Shown: positions 51,303 to 61,652 of the stretch, piece by piece
How the letters are laid out: each line of letters begins with the position of its first letter
How positions within the stretch are numbered: the stretch's first letter is position 1
Assembly: GCA_020635195.1 (NCBI GenBank)
Contig: JACKAG010000001.1
Coordinates: 124,001-188,000, forward strand
DNA: 64,000 bases
Origin: Deltaproteobacteria bacterium
GTDB lineage: Bacteria > Bdellovibrionota_B > Oligoflexia > Oligoflexales > Bog-1112
Direction of reading: 5' to 3'
Notes under the pieces: generated by a model
The model's input: the letters and a program-made list of their open reading frames with translations, nothing else
Told to the model about the DNA's origin: nothing
The model's database searches: none
Program-made: the position numbers and the translations under genes

Positions 51303-54300
51303 TTATGGAATGGTATTGTTTTTTCCTTTCATATCATTTATCTGCAATGCGCTGATGGCACTGGCTCCATCGATGAGCGTGCTGTCGGAACCGCTCAGAA
51401 TCCAGCCGCCTTTTGGAGATGGATTGTTGGAGAGGACAAAAACGGAGGAGCTTGCATCCGGACTGATGGCTGCGATATAAGCATAGCCAAACTTATCCAG
51501 AGCAATACGAGCGTGTCCTCCTTTGGCTGCGGCTGGATTTTCCATTGCTGAAAAAGCCTGACAACCTGAAGAGAAGCTTTGTTTCGCATAGCCGACGTAG
51601 GACTCGCCGCTACTGATATAGACAGAGCTGACATGGGGGCAGTTGTTTTCATCTGTGATCAGTGATGGCTTGTACAAGTCGTTGCTCTCCGCCACAGTTG
51701 TCAGATTGCAGACAGATGCACCAGGGACGACATCTTTAACGGAGGCTTCTGTCGTATCATCCCAGACTCCCCCAATTTGTTTTTTATAGGCGAGGGTGCA
51801 GGTTGATGCGAAAAATTTATTTTTGCAGATATACGCCACATGTGCCTGATCATTTTTGTCAATGGCCAGATCAACTTTGATAATATCCAGACACTGACCG
51901 GATGTGATCTCCTGTGCTGAGGCATCACCGGTTTTTCGGTACATTAGCCGATAGCGTCCTGAGTTGCTGAGATCTTTGACAACCCATGCGGCATGGCGGT
52001 TTCCGGCGCTGTCAAGGGCTGACGATATATCGTAAATATCGAGGTCTGTATCGTAAACGTTGATTCTGTCCATTGCTTCGACAGATGAGAGAATACTTCC
52101 ACCTCCCTCATCGATCATGACAGACATAAGGTCTGTCGGAGATGCATTGACCCGGTGGTTTTTGTGGGCAATATAAACCTTATTGCTGTTGTTATGATCG
52201 ATCATAATATTGCTGTATTTGCCTGTTTCTTCTGCTGATGTAGGAGCCAGGTAGTCCAGAGTTCCTGTGTAAAGATCTGTCAGATGTCCGCTGAATGTGC
52301 CACCTGTGCGGGAACCATAGATCATGGAATAGGCCTGATTGTTAAAGCGGGCAAAACTGATGTGAGGGATATTGCTGCTGTCCAGACTGAGGCCAACGCT
52401 GTTCAGAAACCAGTCCTGACTGCTGTTCTGCACTTCAACAGGCTCCTGATCTGATCCTGATAGTATATTGAAATTATTTGTAAAATAATCGATTCGATGC
52501 TCTCCGCTTCCCGAAGATAATGAGCGGGTCAGCAAATGGACAACGGTGGATTCAACATAGAATGCCGGAGCAGGGTCATTGCTCTGGAAGGTGTCGCCGC
52601 TGCCATTGACACCATTAGCGGTGATGCAGAGATAGTAGGGACCACCATCCGGCAGCTGATCTACAGCCTGCACAGTGTAGCTGTTTTCTGCTCCCCCTGA
52701 AGCGCTGGAAATAGAGCTTGCACTCATCAGAGTTGAACCGCCTGAGCATCCGGGAGCTGCGGTTACCCTGAGATCAAAAAGAGGGCTTCCGGCTGAGGCT
52801 GCCCAGCTGAATGTTGGTGTTCCACTTTGGGAGACATGGTTGTTCTGAGCAAAATCGCCAGTGATTGAAAAAGGACCTGCTGCGACCGAAATCTGACCAC
52901 TCTGATCTGTGATGGAAGGATTCGAGGCGTATTTTGTGGTAATGGTGCCGGTTCCGATTGAGCCGCTGAGCTGTGTGCTTTGTGATCCTGTTACAGAAGA
53001 GAGGTGGCCATTATGGTCGCCGCTTGCGCTCCAGTCTGCCAATTGCAGACCATTCGGATTGCCCCAGGGATCACGGCCTTCTGCATAGACCAGAAGACTC
53101 TGAGCCGCATTCATTGTGTGCGTGTCAAGTTCCTGGTATGAACCGCCATTGTCTGTGACCACAGCAATCCCAGCCACGATTGCGGATGGTGATACTGTGA
53201 AAGTTGCCGAACTTCCGCTGGCAGATGAGCCTGTATCTGTCACCTGAAGAAACGGGGTTGTATCGGCAACATTATATAATTTAAAGGCACTTCCGCTTGT
53301 TGAGTGAATCCCCCCGCTAAAGACTGCTGCTCCGGCTGGCAAAACATCAGGAGAAACAGAGCCCACCGATGTCGGGCTTGTATTTTTCCACTGATATGTG
53401 AGGTCAATGCTCTGATCTTTTGCGATCAGGTTGTTCCATGCATCCCGGGCCTGAATCTGAACATTAAACCCAACCCCAGCACTTACACTGGCAGAGGCAG
53501 GAACAATAAGGAAGTTATTTACTTCATCTTTATATTCAACAGATAATGCTCCCGAGGATGTTTGCCCTGTTTTTCCATTATAAGTGTATTTCAGATGCAC
53601 ACCGGTATCTGAGCCATTATAGAGGACAAGAGTGGAAGATGCCTCTGTAATGGTACAGACTCCATTGATAAATGTGCAGGAAGGTGCTGTCTTCGGAGCT
53701 GTCCCCCCTGGGGCATTATGTGCTCCAATCCATGTAAACGCGCTGCTGTTATTGCGGGTTTCATTCAGGCTTGTGACCACCTGTCCGTACTGATCCAGAG
53801 CTGTAACAGTGACTCCAATGCCAGATCCTGCTCTGACAGGTGAACTCGTTGTAAAAATAACCTCATAAGAGGCTTCGGCTCCCGGATTAATACTCAGAGT
53901 TCCCGTTGTATCCAGGATGGCTTCATCAGAAGCAAGTTTTGCCGTGACAACACCACTGCCGACTCCGGCAGACCCGGGCAGAGTCACAGAGGAGCTGTTC
54001 GAAGTACTACCGGAAAGCTTTCCGTTAAAGCTTCCGTTGGCACTCCAGTTTCCCTGTTGCAATCCTCGTGCGTTTCCGAACTGGTCGAAGCCATATAGCT
54101 TCAGTGATAATGACTGATCCGCATTAATGCTTTCATTTTCTATCTGACTGCTTTCTCCTCCATGGACAGGAGAGCTGCTGCTGCTGTGAATCCGGACATA
54201 TTGTGTTGAGCTGAGAGGAGCAATACTGAATTCTCCCGAGTAGGCGGATATGGCCGGAGAGCTACTGCTCACTTTTAACTTTGGTTTGGCGCCTGAGTCA

Positions 54301-57300
54301 TCGTCATAGGCGTTATACAGCATGAAAGCAGAGCTTGTCAGATAGGTTCCGCTTGTTCCAAAGGTTTTTGTTCCGGCAACTTCTGTTGTTGCCGTCAGTC
54401 CATTCCCTGCTCCATAGGATGAAAGAGTTGGGCTTGTGTTTTGCCATGTATAAGAAAGATCCAGATTCGGGATGGTTGTTGTCGGGTTTCCGTAAGCATC
54501 TTTGGCAATGATCTGAAAGTTCAGAGCATCACCAGCTGTGACGCTATATCCACTGCCCGGACTGACGCTCAGTTGATTCAGACTGGCATGTACCACAGTC
54601 AGAGGGCTTGATGAGAGGCCGCTGAATCCTCCTGAAATGTAGTTCAGAATGATGCCGGATTCTCCATCCTTGAATAATCTGAAATCAGCAGCTGTGGTGC
54701 AGACTCCGGATGAAAAGGTACAATCGGATGTCTGAACAGTTGGAGTATTTCCACCCGGAGATGGGGAAGCAATATTCCAGCTGAATGATCCGGACTGGTT
54801 GCCGTTCAGAGATGTGACCGGATTCTCTTGTGCATCCATAGCTGTCACCAGCACCTGGAAGGGTTGCCCGGCAACCACAGGGCTGCTTACCTGAGGCTCG
54901 ATTTTGAAATGGTGGAGTCCTCCTGGGGTGACTGTAATTGTGCCTGTGCTGTCACTGACCCCGCTGGCTGTATGTGTTGCTGTGATCACGCCTGTCACTG
55001 TTTTGACAGGACTTAAGGTGCTTGATGTTCCGGAGGAAGGTGAGAGCTGTGATGCCAGATCATTTTCGGAAGAGCTCCAGTCAACAGAGGTGGTTCCGAT
55101 GACATTTCCCCATGGGTCATATGCAAGGGCATAGAGCTTGAGCGTTTCATCGATACTCATGGTATGAGTATCAAGAGCTCCCACACCCCAGGTATAATTG
55201 ATGTTCTGGGACGTAATCGCCAGAGCATCGACAGTCGAGGCAGCCTGTAAATTGAAGTTCTTGATCGACGAGACAATTCCACTGGAAGAGCCGTTTATTT
55301 CAAGCTCAGGAGAGGGGTCTGCCGTATTAAACATTCTGAAGATTGCCGGGCTATGCCAGACTCCGTTGACGAAAGTTTTGGGGCCGGATGAGTCTGTTTC
55401 GGGATTCATACTTTGCTTCAGGGATGGAGTTGTCCCTTTCCATGAAAAGCTAAGATTTTCTCCGGTATAGTCAGAGATCGTATTATCCCATGTATCCTTT
55501 GCTGCAATATCGAGAGAGAACGTGCTTCCTGCGGTCTGGTTGAGCTGAAAGGCATCGTTGATTCCATATTTTGCAAGATCTCCTGCTGCAACAGTCAGGG
55601 CTGTTTTATTTTTACCGGAATGACCGCTTCCACAGCTTCCTCCGAAATTATCCTGGACGGTCACGCTGTTGACTGGCATCGTGCTGGCTTTATAGAGACT
55701 ATGGGTAAAGACTCCAGATCCGGCTGAAAAAACAGCGCCAGAATCAGCGAATGCTGCTGTTGATGAGGGCGCCGGTGAAGCCTCGAAGCCAGTCCAGCAG
55801 AAGGTATAAGAATTCAGGGCGGCATCAATAAGCGGATGATTAATCAGGTTTCCGGCCTGATCCAGAGCTCTGACTGTAACAGGAGCCAGCCCAGGACCGA
55901 CTTTAAGTGCGGATGCAGAAAGGCCGTAAGAAGCAATCGTTTTTTCTGTCGCTGTAAACGTCATATCTGGTGATGCTATGATGGCAGAAGTCCCGTTCAG
56001 TATCAGTCTTGCCTGATGTGCAACATGATAATGAAGGCCGCTGAGATTCAGATCCCCCGAACTTAAATCTAAGGAAGATGGAAGACCGTAAATACTTCCC
56101 GGGGTGAGGGCTGATCCGGAAATCCATTGCGCAGCAAGAGTCAGACCGCTCTCTCCTTCGCAGAGATTCTCGTACTGATCTTTACACTTGATGTTAAGCC
56201 CAAAAATTCCGGAGGGCTGATTATCCGCCGTAAGGCTCGTTGTAGAAGGGCTTATAATATAGGTGTGAGGAATTCCTGAACGGATATTCAGCGAAGAAGA
56301 AAGAGCTGCAGAAACGACAGTCGATCCACCGGATTTTGCATCCAGAGTCAGGCCACCTGCTGCGATGACTTCAGGGACAACAGGTGTAATGCTCCAGGAC
56401 TGAACTCCATTTATGAAACTTCCTGTTGGAGTATAGATGGGCTCAGTACCATTTGCCGCCTTTCCAGGACCAGACCAGACCAGATTCAGATTATTGAGTG
56501 CGCTGTCTGCTGCGACAGTATTTCCATAATTATCGACAGCCCGGATGTCTACGATAAAAGGACTTCCTGCTTTGAGTGTCGATGGGTTTGACTGAAGAGT
56601 GACATCGAATGTGTTGATTGCCGCAAGGGAAGGCAGCATATTAATTTCAGTGATGACAGAAGCCTGGGTCAGATCCACTGCGCCAGGAGAGCCTCCGGAT
56701 ACTTTGACCTTATATGTCCCGACTCCATCATACTTAAGATTACTGATGTTTGCGGTTCCGGATGATAAGCTAATGCCGGATGTCGTCCCGGACAGAGAAC
56801 CTGGTGCAACGGTATCATCCGATCTGACCAGCTTTAAGCTGACAGGGTCTGAAATTCCGGATGTCAGGTTGTTTCCGGAAGAATCCCGCATCCAGATTCT
56901 TGAAGAAAAAGAGCTCTGCAGGTCATGTGTTGGAGTATAAGTATTGTCTGATACCACCCCATAATGATGGAAAGAGGAAGGGTTAATTACAAAAGAAAAG
57001 ACAGATGCGATCAGCGATCCATTGTCATAGGTTACAGTAATTTTACCATTATCTGTTGCAGCATATGGAGTCATGGAGATTGCTGTGACCAGATCTCCTT
57101 CCAGAAAAGAATAGTTGCCCGCAGAAAATCCATCAAAGGTTCTGTTTTCTGCATTTGGCTGAATATTAGAGGAAACCTGTAAAAATTTCTGACCAGAAAA
57201 TCCTTTGATTTTATTTTCGTCTTTATCGAAGGCAGAAATCATCAAAGATGCAGGGACTCCGGCTTCCATTTGATTATCAGGAATCCCTACAAGGCTGAAT

Positions 57301-60300
57301 CCGAAGTGGTCGATCTCTCCCTCTGTTACCGTGAGGTTGATAACATCGTCCTGGAAAGTCCCCTGATGGTGAACTGTGATGGTGCTGTCTCCAAGAATGG
57401 ACGGGGTTAAAGTAAGAATGCCACTTGCGCTTTCATGATGGTACTGATCAGGAGCTTCTGTGAGTTTTCCAGTTACAGAAACAATTGCAGATTTATTAGG
57501 GCCTGTATTATGTTCGGAATCTCTTCCAATAATGTAGAGTTTAACACCATCATTATCTGTCGTTATCGTCCAGTCAGAGGGCGCTTTTGCTCCGCTAAAA
57601 TCATTGGTCAAAAAGGTTCCGGCTTCCTGAAGTGCTCCTACGGTTCTTGTTACATGTAGATTATATGTCTTTCCAGGCTCGGGAAGGCTGTCCATTGTCA
57701 GAGTCAGAGTTGATGGAGTCTGTGCTTTAGGATGAAAAAATGCCTGACCTGTTTGAGAGCCTCCATAATGGCCTTTATTATAACAAATTTCATTTATATT
57801 AATTTCAGCTGGTCCAAAGGGAAGGGTACCCTTTGGTGAAGCAGAGGCATCAGAAGTGACCGTAACGATATTATGAGAACCGTAACGGTCGAGACAGGTG
57901 GCCATAGGAGCTTCATCATCGATGTATGGTAATAGACCATAGTGGTTACCGAACTGATCAAACAGATCGATCTGTAGATCGAAAGGAGACGTTGCCTGGA
58001 GCGTATTTAAGACTGTGGGTACAAGTTTGCTTGGATGCCCAGGTAAAACATACATGGCCATTTTTTCAGAAATTCCGGAACTACTGTCTGTGAACTGGAT
58101 GTTGTATGTAGGCTGCGCATTTGTTGTTTTAAATGATAATTTTTGCGGTGTATTTTCAACAATAGTAACTCCATTTACCATGGGATCGATTGACCAAGAT
58201 CCGGAAGCTGGGCGTAAAGCATTGCCACCAGCGTCTGTGATATTAGCAAAAAAAGTAAATGTTTTGTCGTCATCAACACTGGGGCCATTGAAGTATCTTC
58301 CAATACATCGCTGATAATAGACTTCGTCATGAAAACGACCATCTTTAGTGCTTGCGAGAAATGAATCATGGCAATAACGCTGTCCTGCGACATTCGGGTT
58401 GGATGTATCTGGCTGGTGAAAAGAGATAAAGCTTTCAGGCCCGGGAGATACAGAGAGTTGTATCTTTTCTGTAACTTTTGAATAAATCGTTTGTCCGCCA
58501 AAATGACTGCCCCAGTCTGTTGTCATCTCCGGAATCTGAACATAAAGAACCGGGCTGATCTGAGAGTTTGCTATGCAAATCTCTGGCAACTGAATGGTTC
58601 CGGTCGAAGATATATTGCTAATCAAAGCCCCTTCATGAAGCCATGAAACAGATGAATATTCTCCACCTAAAGATGAAAAGACTTTTGAATAATCAAATTT
58701 TGTTCCACAAGCACCAGGAGAAGTACAGAATGAAACCCGTGTCATAGCAGAATGCTCATCACCAAGCTCAGGATACTGAGAAGATGGAAAGAAAAATCCA
58801 TCTTTGAAGCGAAGTGATAGAGTAGGGCTTCTTTTTAGTTTGCGTCCCCATGGTCCTACGATGGAATAAGGGGATTCTGGTGGTGCGACGAGAGAACCAA
58901 GAGCAATAGATATCGGGATTTCAGATGAGATGTCGGTGATCGGATTTCCTCCTCTGTCTTTTAGTGTAATCGTCGGAGATTTGCAGTCTCCGGGCTTAAA
59001 GGATGTTCCGCCATCGAATGTATAGTCTATGTGATCAGTTTTTCCACCACGTACAACGACCTGAAAAGAGAGAGGCGCTCCTCCGCCTGAAACAGCGGCT
59101 GTAATCGTTGCGTTATCAGACTCAGCTATAATCTTAAGAGGTTCAAATTTCAGGTCAGAGCTGCCACTATTCGGATAGGAAAAATAATCCGAGATTTCAG
59201 AACTGGAAGCAGACCATGAGACATTCGATGTTCCGGTGTAATTTCCGCCTTTATCAACAGTAGATGGGCTTAGGTATAAAGTATCATCAACAGAAAGATA
59301 GATCTTATTCAGATCCAGAATTGTGGCGCCTGCAGCAGGACCACCAGACTTATTTGCAAAGACAACGGAATGAGAATCTCCACGCTTAACGATAATTGTA
59401 AATGAATTGGCTTCTCCTTGTTCGGAGGTTTGCAGGATTTTTCCGGACATATCTTTTACAGACAAGATGACTTCTTTTTCTGAGTTATTAATCACATAAC
59501 CTGATGTCCCATCAGGTACGGGTAATTGGCAAACACCCTGAGAAAACTGACAGTCAATTTTTCCCGAAGGCAGAATGGAGTCTTTGCCTGTCCAGCTTGG
59601 TCCGGGGTTTGTATAGCTGAATGTCAGTGGAATTTTTTCATTAAAATTGTTTGCAATTTTTCCACGAAGGTCACGGGTAATGACTTTAATGTTAAAAGGC
59701 TCTCCGGCAATCTCCTGTAACTGTCCTGATGTATCAATCTGAAGTGAGACAGGAATTCCGCTTTCAACGGTAATTTTCACCGATTGTAGGCCGAGCTCCG
59801 GCATAAGAGGGGAAGCCACCAGAAGACCGCTTCCTCCGGATCTCGCGGAGGCATTGACATAAGACCCATCCCCTTCCTGTTTTAAGACCATTTGCTCTGT
59901 AGAAAAGTTCTGAAGATTCCATTTTGCGGCTACCGATGTGGCATAATTCCCATATTTATCGGTTCCTGCGAGGTAAAAAATTCTGTTTTCATCTGGCCTC
60001 ATACTGATTTCATCAGAGATAATATCTCCTTTACCATCAGGCAAAGATCTTAAAACGGTACTAAGCACTGGTCCGGATATGATTTTGACATCTTTCGATT
60101 TTGCCAGGCCAAGATCGCCATTGACTTCAAGCTGTACGGTATCCCCACTTCTGGGAGCAAGAAATCCAGCGCTACTTTTTCCGATACCGGCTGAAAAATC
60201 GACTTGTTCATCAAAGCTTATTTCGGGATTTTTCAGAACAGGCTCCGGACTTATTCCAGCGCCTTTTAACTGAAATTTAATGTTAAATGCTCCATTGAAC

Positions 60301-61652
60301 TGATTTGCCGGATTATCTTTTCTGTCATAAAGATTCAGAAGCGCAGCGAAATGTTCGACGGCTGATTCTTTTTCTCCATGTTCTGACTGAACGGTATAGT
60401 AAGCAGGTCTGCCTGCAACGATTTCATAGCTGTATATTTTTTCAAGACCTAGTTCCTGATGGCTGAGTTTGATAAATCCTTTTCCGGTTCGATACAGGCT
60501 TAGCTCTATTTCCGGCCTTGCTGAAAAAGAGAGGGCTTCTTCACTTTCCTGTGTTGTCCCAGCAAGAGGACCGGTGATTTCCCATTGGGCAGCTTCACTA
60601 TTGACGATATAGCCTTCCTTGTCCGCAGCAAATGAACGAAACGTCACCTTATCCCGGTCTGCTGAAAAAACAAGGCATGGCTGATTGCTGTCGCCTTTTT
60701 CTTTCAGGTCAGGGCAAGCATCTGTGGAGCTTTCATTGAGTGGATTGCTACTGACTGCGAGCTGGTCAGGCCCTGCCTGTGTCACTTTGATGACATCTTC
60801 ATAGACTCCGAGGTTTATACCGATCACTTCAACACTTAGGCGCAGATTACCTGATCCGTAAATGGCAAAAGGACCTCCCGGAATCAGACAGCGTCCGGAT
60901 TCGAAGGAACATGTGATGTTGCCTTCCGGAATGGAGGTGATCTGATTTTTATCAGGGAAAATACTTAGCTTCAGAGTATATTCTTTGTCTGAGATGTAAT
61001 CGACGACTTCATCCTGCTCTTTTATGGCAACGCGGAGTTCAAAAGGTTTTCCTGACGTTTCGTTTAAAAGATTTGTTGTTGTGAGTATCAGGGCTTCATT
61101 CTGACCAAATCTTGTTGTGGTGAAATGAGCATAGCTTACAGTAAAGAATGGATCATCAGGCTCTCCTGCAAGTGCAACAATTGTAATTCTCCGGTCGTAT
61201 TTTTTAGGAGCTTTGACTCTGACTCTTGCGACACCCTTTGCATCTGTTCTGACAACAGAGTTACTGAGAGTACCCAGGTTCTCTTCTGGTTTTTTGACGC
61301 TTTCATTGATCAGATCACCGTTGTCACTTAATGTCAGACTGTCTGAATTTTTTTCAACAGCGACTTTGATATCCTCAATTGTGAGGTTAGCAATATCTGT
61401 CGTATCCAGCAGGCGGAATTTTACCTCAGAATCTACCAGAGGATTTCCTGCATCGTCTTTAAAGCCAAAAACGACTTCTTCTGACATCGTCTGGTTCGGC
61501 TGAACGATCTGATTTTCACCGGAAAGAACTTTGACTCCAAGTGAAGCCTTAGCCAGACTGCTTACCTTACCTTTCTGCTGGTCACATGAGATAAGAGAGA
61601 ACAGCAAAAGTATTGAGCTGAGCAGCATGTGTTTTTTATAAAGATAAAACAT
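51303..61652 (-). CDS. Giant Ig-repeat lipoprotein (3449 residues)
   Basis: An envelope or surface protein. The ATG at 61650-61652 has AGGTG upstream. The lipobox is FSLISC with Cys23, and Asp24 follows. From about residue 35 to 3000 it is a string of Ig-like (invasin/Big_1 or filamin-type) beta domains, each marked by 'F-x-(V/I)-x-(V/I/A)-x-(A/V)-x-D-x-x-x-N' strands such as FQVLVTAMDAQENPVTSLN and FNVQIQARDAWNNLIAKD. Residues about 2990 onward lack that rhythm and contain 'D-x-x-(N)-x-P/A-H-(I/V)-(S/A)' units (SNIPHISFARF, NDQAHVAYICK, NNCPHVSSVYI), as in beta-propeller repeats. It resembles bacterial adhesins, but no sorting or autotransporter domain is present. Confidence 0.85.
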   Translation of the reverse strand: MFYLYKKHMLLSSILLLFSLISCDQQKGKVSSLAKASLGVKVLSGENQIVQPNQTMSEEVVFGFKDDAGNPLVDSEVKFRLLDTTDIANLTIEDIKVAVEKNSDSLTLSDNGDLINESVKKPEENLGTLSNSVVRTDAKGVARVRVKAPKKYDRRITIVALAGEPDDPFFTVSYAHFTTTRFGQNEALILTTTNLLNETSGKPFELRVAIKEQDEVVDYISDKEYTLKLSIFPDKNQITSIPEGNITCSFESGRCLIPGGPFAIYGSGNLRLSVEVIGINLGVYEDVIKVTQAGPDQLAVSSNPLNESSTDACPDLKEKGDSNQPCLVFSADRDKVTFRSFAADKEGYIVNSEAAQWEITGPLAGTTQESEEALSFSARPEIELSLYRTGKGFIKLSHQELGLEKIYSYEIVAGRPAYYTVQSEHGEKESAVEHFAALLNLYDRKDNPANQFNGAFNIKFQLKGAGISPEPVLKNPEISFDEQVDFSAGIGKSSAGFLAPRSGDTVQLEVNGDLGLAKSKDVKIISGPVLSTVLRSLPDGKGDIISDEISMRPDENRIFYLAGTDKYGNYATSVAAKWNLQNFSTEQMVLKQEGDGSYVNASARSGGSGLLVASPLMPELGLQSVKITVESGIPVSLQIDTSGQLQEIAGEPFNIKVITRDLRGKIANNFNEKIPLTFSYTNPGPSWTGKDSILPSGKIDCQFSQGVCQLPVPDGTSGYVINNSEKEVILSVKDMSGKILQTSEQGEANSFTIIVKRGDSHSVVFANKSGGPAAGATILDLNKIYLSVDDTLYLSPSTVDKGGNYTGTSNVSWSASSSEISDYFSYPNSGSSDLKFEPLKIIAESDNATITAAVSGGGAPLSFQVVVRGGKTDHIDYTFDGGTSFKPGDCKSPTITLKDRGGNPITDISSEIPISIALGSLVAPPESPYSIVGPWGRKLKRSPTLSLRFKDGFFFPSSQYPELGDEHSAMTRVSFCTSPGACGTKFDYSKVFSSLGGEYSSVSWLHEGALISNISSTGTIQLPEICIANSQISPVLYVQIPEMTTDWGSHFGGQTIYSKVTEKIQLSVSPGPESFISFHQPDTSNPNVAGQRYCHDSFLASTKDGRFHDEVYYQRCIGRYFNGPSVDDDKTFTFFANITDAGGNALRPASGSWSIDPMVNGVTIVENTPQKLSFKTTNAQPTYNIQFTDSSSGISEKMAMYVLPGHPSKLVPTVLNTLQATSPFDLQIDLFDQFGNHYGLLPYIDDEAPMATCLDRYGSHNIVTVTSDASASPKGTLPFGPAEININEICYNKGHYGGSQTGQAFFHPKAQTPSTLTLTMDSLPEPGKTYNLHVTRTVGALQEAGTFLTNDFSGAKAPSDWTITTDNDGVKLYIIGRDSEHNTGPNKSAIVSVTGKLTEAPDQYHHESASGILTLTPSILGDSTITVHHQGTFQDDVINLTVTEGEIDHFGFSLVGIPDNQMEAGVPASLMISAFDKDENKIKGFSGQKFLQVSSNIQPNAENRTFDGFSAGNYSFLEGDLVTAISMTPYAATDNGKITVTYDNGSLIASVFSFVINPSSFHHYGVVSDNTYTPTHDLQSSFSSRIWMRDSSGNNLTSGISDPVSLKLVRSDDTVAPGSLSGTTSGISLSSGTANISNLKYDGVGTYKVKVSGGSPGAVDLTQASVITEINMLPSLAAINTFDVTLQSNPSTLKAGSPFIVDIRAVDNYGNTVAADSALNNLNLVWSGPGKAANGTEPIYTPTGSFINGVQSWSITPVVPEVIAAGGLTLDAKSGGSTVVSAALSSSLNIRSGIPHTYIISPSTTSLTADNQPSGIFGLNIKCKDQYENLCEGESGLTLAAQWISGSALTPGSIYGLPSSLDLSSGDLNLSGLHYHVAHQARLILNGTSAIIASPDMTFTATEKTIASYGLSASALKVGPGLAPVTVRALDQAGNLINHPLIDAALNSYTFCWTGFEASPAPSSTAAFADSGAVFSAGSGVFTHSLYKASTMPVNSVTVQDNFGGSCGSGHSGKNKTALTVAAGDLAKYGINDAFQLNQTAGSTFSLDIAAKDTWDNTISDYTGENLSFSWKGTTPSLKQSMNPETDSSGPKTFVNGVWHSPAIFRMFNTADPSPELEINGSSSGIVSSIKNFNLQAASTVDALAITSQNINYTWGVGALDTHTMSIDETLKLYALAYDPWGNVIGTTSVDWSSSENDLASQLSPSSGTSSTLSPVKTVTGVITATHTASGVSDSTGTITVTPGGLHHFKIEPQVSSPVVAGQPFQVLVTAMDAQENPVTSLNGNQSGSFSWNIASPSPGGNTPTVQTSDCTFSSGVCTTAADFRLFKDGESGIILNYISGGFSGLSSSPLTVVHASLNQLSVSPGSGYSVTAGDALNFQIIAKDAYGNPTTTIPNLDLSYTWQNTSPTLSSYGAGNGLTATTEVAGTKTFGTSGTYLTSSAFMLYNAYDDDSGAKPKLKVSSSSPAISAYSGEFSIAPLSSTQYVRIHSSSSSPVHGGESSQIENESINADQSLSLKLYGFDQFGNARGLQQGNWSANGSFNGKLSGSTSNSSSVTLPGSAGVGSGVVTAKLASDEAILDTTGTLSINPGAEASYEVIFTTSSPVRAGSGIGVTVTALDQYGQVVTSLNETRNNSSAFTWIGAHNAPGGTAPKTAPSCTFINGVCTITEASSTLVLYNGSDTGVHLKYTYNGKTGQTSSGALSVEYKDEVNNFLIVPASASVSAGVGFNVQIQARDAWNNLIAKDQSIDLTYQWKNTSPTSVGSVSPDVLPAGAAVFSGGIHSTSGSAFKLYNVADTTPFLQVTDTGSSASGSSATFTVSPSAIVAGIAVVTDNGGSYQELDTHTMNAAQSLLVYAEGRDPWGNPNGLQLADWSASGDHNGHLSSVTGSQSTQLSGSIGTGTITTKYASNPSITDQSGQISVAAGPFSITGDFAQNNHVSQSGTPTFSWAASAGSPLFDLRVTAAPGCSGGSTLMSASSISSASGGAENSYTVQAVDQLPDGGPYYLCITANGVNGSGDTFQSNDPAPAFYVESTVVHLLTRSLSSGSGEHRIDYFTNNFNILSGSDQEPVEVQNSSQDWFLNSVGLSLDSSNIPHISFARFNNQAYSMIYGSRTGGTFSGHLTDLYTGTLDYLAPTSAEETGKYSNIMIDHNNSNKVYIAHKNHRVNASPTDLMSVMIDEGGGSILSSVEAMDRINVYDTDLDIYDISSALDSAGNRHAAWVVKDLSNSGRYRLMYRKTGDASAQEITSGQCLDIIKVDLAIDKNDQAHVAYICKNKFFASTCTLAYKKQIGGVWDDTTEASVKDVVPGASVCNLTTVAESNDLYKPSLITDENNCPHVSSVYISSGESYVGYAKQSFSSGCQAFSAMENPAAAKGGHARIALDKFGYAYIAAISPDASSSVFVLSNNPSPKGGWILSGSDSTLIDGASAISALQINDMKGKNNTIP
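52870..55200 (-). repeat. About 340-residue higher-order repeat inside the giant lipoprotein
   Basis: Three segments recur at about 1015-1030 base spacing: KLYALAYDPWGN (55101-55139), LKLYGFDQFGN (about 54070-54104) and LLVYAEGRDPWGN (about 53056-53095), each followed by an Ig unit with a W-S-A/S strand and preceded by Ig units of two other types with (S/P)V-x-AG-x-x-F/I starts. A weaker fourth (LNIKCKDQYENLC, near 56161-56199) extends the series upstream. The LDTHTM hexamer occurs near two of them. This is segmental duplication of a three-domain block. Confidence 0.7.
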
